Notes under the pieces: generated by a model
The model's database searches: none
The model's input: the letters and a program-made list of their open reading frames with translations, nothing else
Told to the model about the DNA's origin: nothing
Assembly (NCBI GenBank): GCA_016218925.1
Contig: JACRCR010000186.1
Coordinates: 1 to 53,420 of the forward strand
From: Deltaproteobacteria bacterium
GTDB lineage: Bacteria > Desulfobacterota > Binatia > UBA1149 > CAITLU01
Length of the DNA stretch: 53,420 bases
Direction: 5' to 3'
In this document: positions 50,917 to 53,420 of the stretch, one piece after another
Layout of the letters: each line of letters begins with the position of its first letter
How positions within the stretch are numbered: position 1 is the first letter of the stretch
Made by a program: the position numbers and the translations under genes

Positions 50917-51999
50917 CTAGACCGCCATCGGATACGAACCGAGCACCTTTACGGACAGGGCGATGCGCTGGAGGGATTCGAGGGCTTTGGCCACCGGGGC
51001 GTCGTTGGCGTGGCCGCTGACGTCGACGAAGAAGCGGTACTCCCAGGAACGGCCTACCAGCGGGCGCGACTCGATCATCGACAGGTTGACGCCGTTGCGC
51101 GAGAACTGGCGGATGATGCGCTCGAGGATGCCGACCTGATCCTTGACCGTGACAACCAGCGAAGTGCGGTCGCGACCGCTCGACTTGGTCTTCTGGTCGG
51201 GTCCGATGACGAGGAAGCGCGTCACGTTGGCGGCGTTGTCCTGGATCGAGCGCGCTACCACCTCGAGTCCGTACAAACGCGCGGCCAGCGCGCTGCCCAC
51301 CGCTGCGGTACCCTTCTCGCTCGCCGCCAGCTTGGCAGCCGCAGTGGTGCTGGTGGTGGCCAGCAGTTCGATGCCCGGGAAATTCTCGGCCAGGTAGCGC
51401 TTGCACTGGGCCAGCGGCTGCAGGTGCGAAGCGATACGCCGCACCTTGGTGCGATCGGTGTCCTTGGCCATCAAGCAGTGGTCGATCTTCAGAATCGACT
51501 CGGCCAGGATCGTCGCGGTGGTCTCGGCCAGCGCGTCGAGCGTCGGCGTCACCGCGCCGTCGGTGGTGTTCTCCACCGGTACCACACCGAACGCCGCGCG
51601 CCCGGTTTCCACCGCGGTGAAGATTTCCGGAATCGAGTCGCACGGATCGAAGCGGGCGCTGCTGCCGAATTGATGCACCGCCGCCGCGTGCGAGTAGGTT
51701 CCTGGCGGGCCGAGGAAGGCCACCGTGATCGGGCACTGGATCGCGCGGCACGCCGAGATGATCTCGCGGAAGATCGACTCCACCGCGTCGTCGCGCAGCG
51801 GACCCGGATTGGCACGGCGGATCGCGGCGAGCACCTGCGTTTCGCGGCCGACGTCGAGCACACCGTGCTGATCGGCGGCCTTGGCCTGGCCGATGGCCTT
51901 GGCCAACCCGGCGCGCTTGGCGACCAGGTCGAGAAGCCGTCGATCGACGTCGTCGATGGCGGTGCGAAGGTCGGTCAGGCTCTTCTTCTTCGAAGCCAA
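50917..51999 (-). CDS. pheA: Bifunctional chorismate mutase / prephenate dehydratase (P-protein)
   Basis: This 360-residue enzyme converts chorismate to phenylpyruvate. Residues 1 to about 90 are an AroQ-type mutase (LRTAIDDVDRRLLDLVAKRAGLAKAIGQAK). About 92-275 is the dehydratase (VAFLGPPGTYSHAAA, GVVPVENTTDGAV, and NVTRFLVIG with the TRF motif). About 285-355 is an ACT domain (VKDQVGILERIIRQF, LSMIESRP) for feedback by phenylalanine. The start is TTG 51999 with AGAGGA 7 bases upstream; it yields the normal mutase N-terminus. It leads the pheA-hisC-tyrA-aroA group. No Phe-codon leader peptide was seen. Confidence 0.96.
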   Translation of the reverse strand: MASKKKSLTDLRTAIDDVDRRLLDLVAKRAGLAKAIGQAKAADQHGVLDVGRETQVLAAIRRANPGPLRDDAVESIFREIISACRAIQCPITVAFLGPPGTYSHAAAVHQFGSSARFDPCDSIPEIFTAVETGRAAFGVVPVENTTDGAVTPTLDALAETTATILAESILKIDHCLMAKDTDRTKVRRIASHLQPLAQCKRYLAENFPGIELLATTSTTAAAKLAASEKGTAAVGSALAARLYGLEVVARSIQDNAANVTRFLVIGPDQKTKSSGRDRTSLVVTVKDQVGILERIIRQFSRNGVNLSMIESRPLVGRSWEYRFFVDVSGHANDAPVAKALESLQRIALSVKVLGSYPMAV

Positions 52000-52053
52000 G
52001 TCGTGATCCTCTGCCGTCGCTATCTTCGCGGCTGCCCGGGCACGGTGAAATTC

Positions 52054-52980
52054 TCAGGAAAAGAACGTCCTGGCAAGGCGCAGGGCCGCCTCGGCGTCGC
52101 CGTGTGCAATCTTGACCGTGTCGGCCTGCCCGCGCAGCCAGGTGCGCTGGCGCTTGGCGTACTGGTTGGTGGCGCGTCCGATCGCCTCCGCCAGAGCGCG
52201 TCGCGGCAACGCGCCGGCCAGGCACAGACCGGCCTCCCGGTAGCCGATCGCCTGGAACGCTCGCGTGGCCGGTGCATAGCCGCGCGCGTGCAGCGAGGCC
52301 AGTTCTTCGACCAGGCCGGCTTCCACCATCGCGCGGCTTCGCGCCTCGATGCGCTCGCGCAGCTCTTCGCGTGCGACCTCGACTTCGAGCGTCAGCGTCA
52401 CGAAGGGTCGCTCGGAAAGCCCGTGCTCGGCCAGCCACATCGACAGCGGCCGGCCGGTGGATTCGAAGACTTCGAGGGCGCGGATCAGCCGCACCAGGTC
52501 GTTGGCGTGAATGCGCGCCGCCGACGGCGGATCGACGCGCGCGAGCCGCACGTGCAAGGTTCCGGGCGACTGCGCTTCTTCGCGCTCGAGGCTGCGGCGC
52601 AGCGCCACATCGGCCGGCGGGCCGGCAAACAGGCCGTGCTCGAGGCTTCGCAGGTACAGACCGGTGCCGCCGCACACTATCGCCGCGTGCCCGCGAGCAT
52701 GAATGTCGGCCAACACCGACAGAGCGTCCCTGCGCCATGCCGCCACGTCGTAGTCGGCATCGGGATCGACGACGTCGATCAAGTGGTGCCGCACGCGCGC
52801 GCGAAGCTCGGCCGGCGGCTTGGCCGTACCCACGTCCATGTAGCGATAGATCTGGCGCGAATCGGCGCCGACGATCTCGGCGCCCAACGCCTCGGCAAGC
52901 GCCGTTGCCAGTTCGCTCTTGCCCGAAGCGGTGGGCCCGGCAACGACCAGCACGCGAGATGGAAGAGTCTCGACCGCCAT
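52054..52980 (-). CDS. miaA: tRNA dimethylallyltransferase
   Basis: This 308-residue enzyme adds an isopentenyl group to A37 of tRNAs reading UNN codons. The P-loop is VVAGPTASGKSELATALAEALG, followed by IVGADSRQIYRYMDVGTAKP, HHLIDVVDPD, VCGGTGLYLRSL, and the C-terminal NQYAKRQRTWLRG. It is complete. ATG 52980. The pheA start is 54 bases downstream. Upstream is the shrunken toxin gene; a small hairpin lies between. Confidence 0.96.
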   Translation of the reverse strand: MAVETLPSRVLVVAGPTASGKSELATALAEALGAEIVGADSRQIYRYMDVGTAKPPAELRARVRHHLIDVVDPDADYDVAAWRRDALSVLADIHARGHAAIVCGGTGLYLRSLEHGLFAGPPADVALRRSLEREEAQSPGTLHVRLARVDPPSAARIHANDLVRLIRALEVFESTGRPLSMWLAEHGLSERPFVTLTLEVEVAREELRERIEARSRAMVEAGLVEELASLHARGYAPATRAFQAIGYREAGLCLAGALPRRALAEAIGRATNQYAKRQRTWLRGQADTVKIAHGDAEAALRLARTFFS

Positions 52981-52999
52981 GGCGAACTACGCGAGCCTA

Positions 53000-53016
53000 C
53001 GCGGCGGGCCGCCGCG
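53000..53016. terminator. Small GC hairpin between the vapC remnant and miaA
   Basis: CGCGGCG-GGC-CGCCGCG is a 7-bp perfect stem with a 3-base loop, 8 bases past the end of the vapC remnant. There is no T-tract. It could separate toxin-antitoxin transcription from miaA. Confidence 0.3.
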
Positions 53017-53024
53017 GCTGTCGC

Positions 53025-53135
53025 TCACCAGATGCAACCCGGCACCTGCCCGCGAATCGCTTCGTCACACGTCACGATGACCGCGCCGGCCATCCGCCAC
53101 ACCAACGCGCAGGTATCGAGCAGGTACGGCTTCAT
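53025..53135 (-). pseudogene. VapC (PIN-domain) toxin remnant with an internal deletion
   Basis: The 36-codon frame starts with ATG 53135, overlapping the antitoxin stop (ATGA). Its first 13 residues (MKPYLLDTCALVW) are the start of a PIN toxin with the first catalytic Asp. Its last about 19 residues (AVIVTCDEAIRGQVPGCIW) look like the usual end of a VapC protein. The about 90 residues between, with the other acidic catalytic positions, are missing without breaking the frame. A functional nuclease is not possible from this sequence. The alternative, a short unrelated peptide, is less likely because both ends match and the position is right. Confidence 0.7.
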
Positions 53136-53353
53136 CCCCACGGGGAATCGTCGGGTCCGACGCTACCGAGCACATCGCCGCTGATCTGACCTCGAAAAGT
53201 CCCGGGGTGCCGCGACGCCGGCTCCACCAGCGCAACCAGTCTGGCATAGGGCCGGCCGGCCTTGGCGATGATCACTTCTTCGCCGTTGTGCGCGCGCTCG
53301 AGCAGCTCGGAGAAGTGGGTCTTCGCCTCGTGAACGTTGGCTTGGATCGCCAT
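53132..53353 (-). CDS. Phd/YefM-family antitoxin (VapB-type partner)
   Basis: This 73-residue protein neutralises a toxin and represses its own operon. The N-terminal DNA-binding fold has the family pattern NVHEAKTHFSELLERAHNGEEVIIAKAGRPYARLV. The C-terminal about 28 residues (HPGTFRGQISGDVLGS...) are the flexible toxin-binding part. ATG 53353 lies 13 bases from a 17-base palindrome likely to be its operator. The partner toxin gene immediately downstream is internally deleted, so this may be an orphan antitoxin kept as a repressor or as protection. Confidence 0.88.
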   Translation of the reverse strand: MAIQANVHEAKTHFSELLERAHNGEEVIIAKAGRPYARLVALVEPASRHPGTFRGQISGDVLGSVGPDDSPWG

Positions 53354-53366
53354 GGGGTGTGAGGCT

Positions 53367-53383
53367 AGTCCACCCGGTGGACT
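53367..53383. promoter_or_regulatory. Palindromic operator of the toxin-antitoxin operon
   Basis: AGTCCACC-C-GGTGGACT is a perfect 8-bp inverted repeat around one base, 13 bases upstream of the antitoxin ATG. Phd/YefM antitoxins bind such palindromes over their own promoters. Confidence 0.6.
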
Positions 53384-53420
53384 CGATCAACGCAGCGGCG
53401 CGGCAAACCCGTCCTCAGCG

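Noticed and set aside
52000-52053. Phe attenuator upstream of pheA
   Set aside because: The 54-base gap has no leader peptide with Phe codons and no terminator hairpin.
49727-52738. 1003-codon minus-strand open frame across hisC, pheA and miaA
   Set aside because: Arg/Gly/Ala-rich out-of-frame shadow; the three overlapped genes are complete conserved enzymes in other frames.
53065-53247. 60-codon minus-strand frame overlapping the antitoxin
   Set aside because: It is out of frame with both the antitoxin and the PIN remnant, and its sequence shows no toxin features.

Overview
The window is a 53.4 kb stretch of GC-rich chromosome (roughly two thirds G+C by eye). Gene content and order suggest a bacterium from the broad deltaproteobacterial neighbourhood (Myxococcota, Desulfobacterota or Binatota-like). 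The evidence is the proteobacterial order aroA-cmk-rpsA-ihfB, the trpS-scpA-scpB-rluB block, secreted proteins with myxococcal-type Cys-rich repeats, and a DUF1329 protein. This placement is an inference. No phage, insertion sequence or CRISPR array was seen.

Left part (1-17 kb). Minus-strand genes encode a secreted protein cut by the window edge, a GT-C-type membrane protein, an overlapping chaperone trio (RNase HI with a C-terminal viroplasmin-like domain, CbpM, CbpA), an MFS transporter overlapping ilvD, an 861-residue secreted repeat protein ending in a dockerin-like pair, an ABM-fold monooxygenase and SufT. Divergent from sufT is moaA (+). A secreted formylglycine-enzyme-like protein (-) is divergent from a leucine-rich-variant (LRV/HEAT) repeat protein (+). 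The LRV gene converges on a DUF1329 protein across a perfect hairpin.

Middle (17.2-28.3 kb). One plus-strand gene of 11 kb encodes a 3682-residue secreted protein built from about 22 Ig-like modules of about 155 residues (DUF11 and CnaA/fimbrial-D2-like). The two main module types alternate over much of the protein. The D2-like modules keep a Lys...Asp...Asn pattern that suggests self-formed isopeptide bonds, and three consecutive modules begin with calcium-type loops. No obvious anchor or dedicated secretion gene lies beside it.

Right part (28.3-53.4 kb). After a hairpin and an initiator tRNA gene comes a nearly unbroken minus-strand run of housekeeping genes. In transcription order from the right edge these are: a Phd/YefM-type antitoxin with an internally deleted VapC remnant, miaA, the Phe/Tyr/shikimate block pheA-hisC-tyrA-aroA, cmk, rpsA, ihfB, a HIT hydrolase, a LapA-like protein, an AAA ATPase with its VWA partner, mutS, an N-acetylmuramoyl-L-alanine amidase, glnD, a XerD-type recombinase, a site-2 protease, trpS, scpA, scpB and rluB. 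Most junctions overlap by 4 nt (GTGA, TTGA or ATGA), implying translational coupling.

The most notable points are the giant modular adhesin or fibre protein, a 24-bp in-frame tandem repeat inside aroA, the shrunken VapC toxin next to an intact antitoxin and its palindromic operator, an initiator tRNA with C73 and almost no leader, and the RNase HI-viroplasmin fusion.
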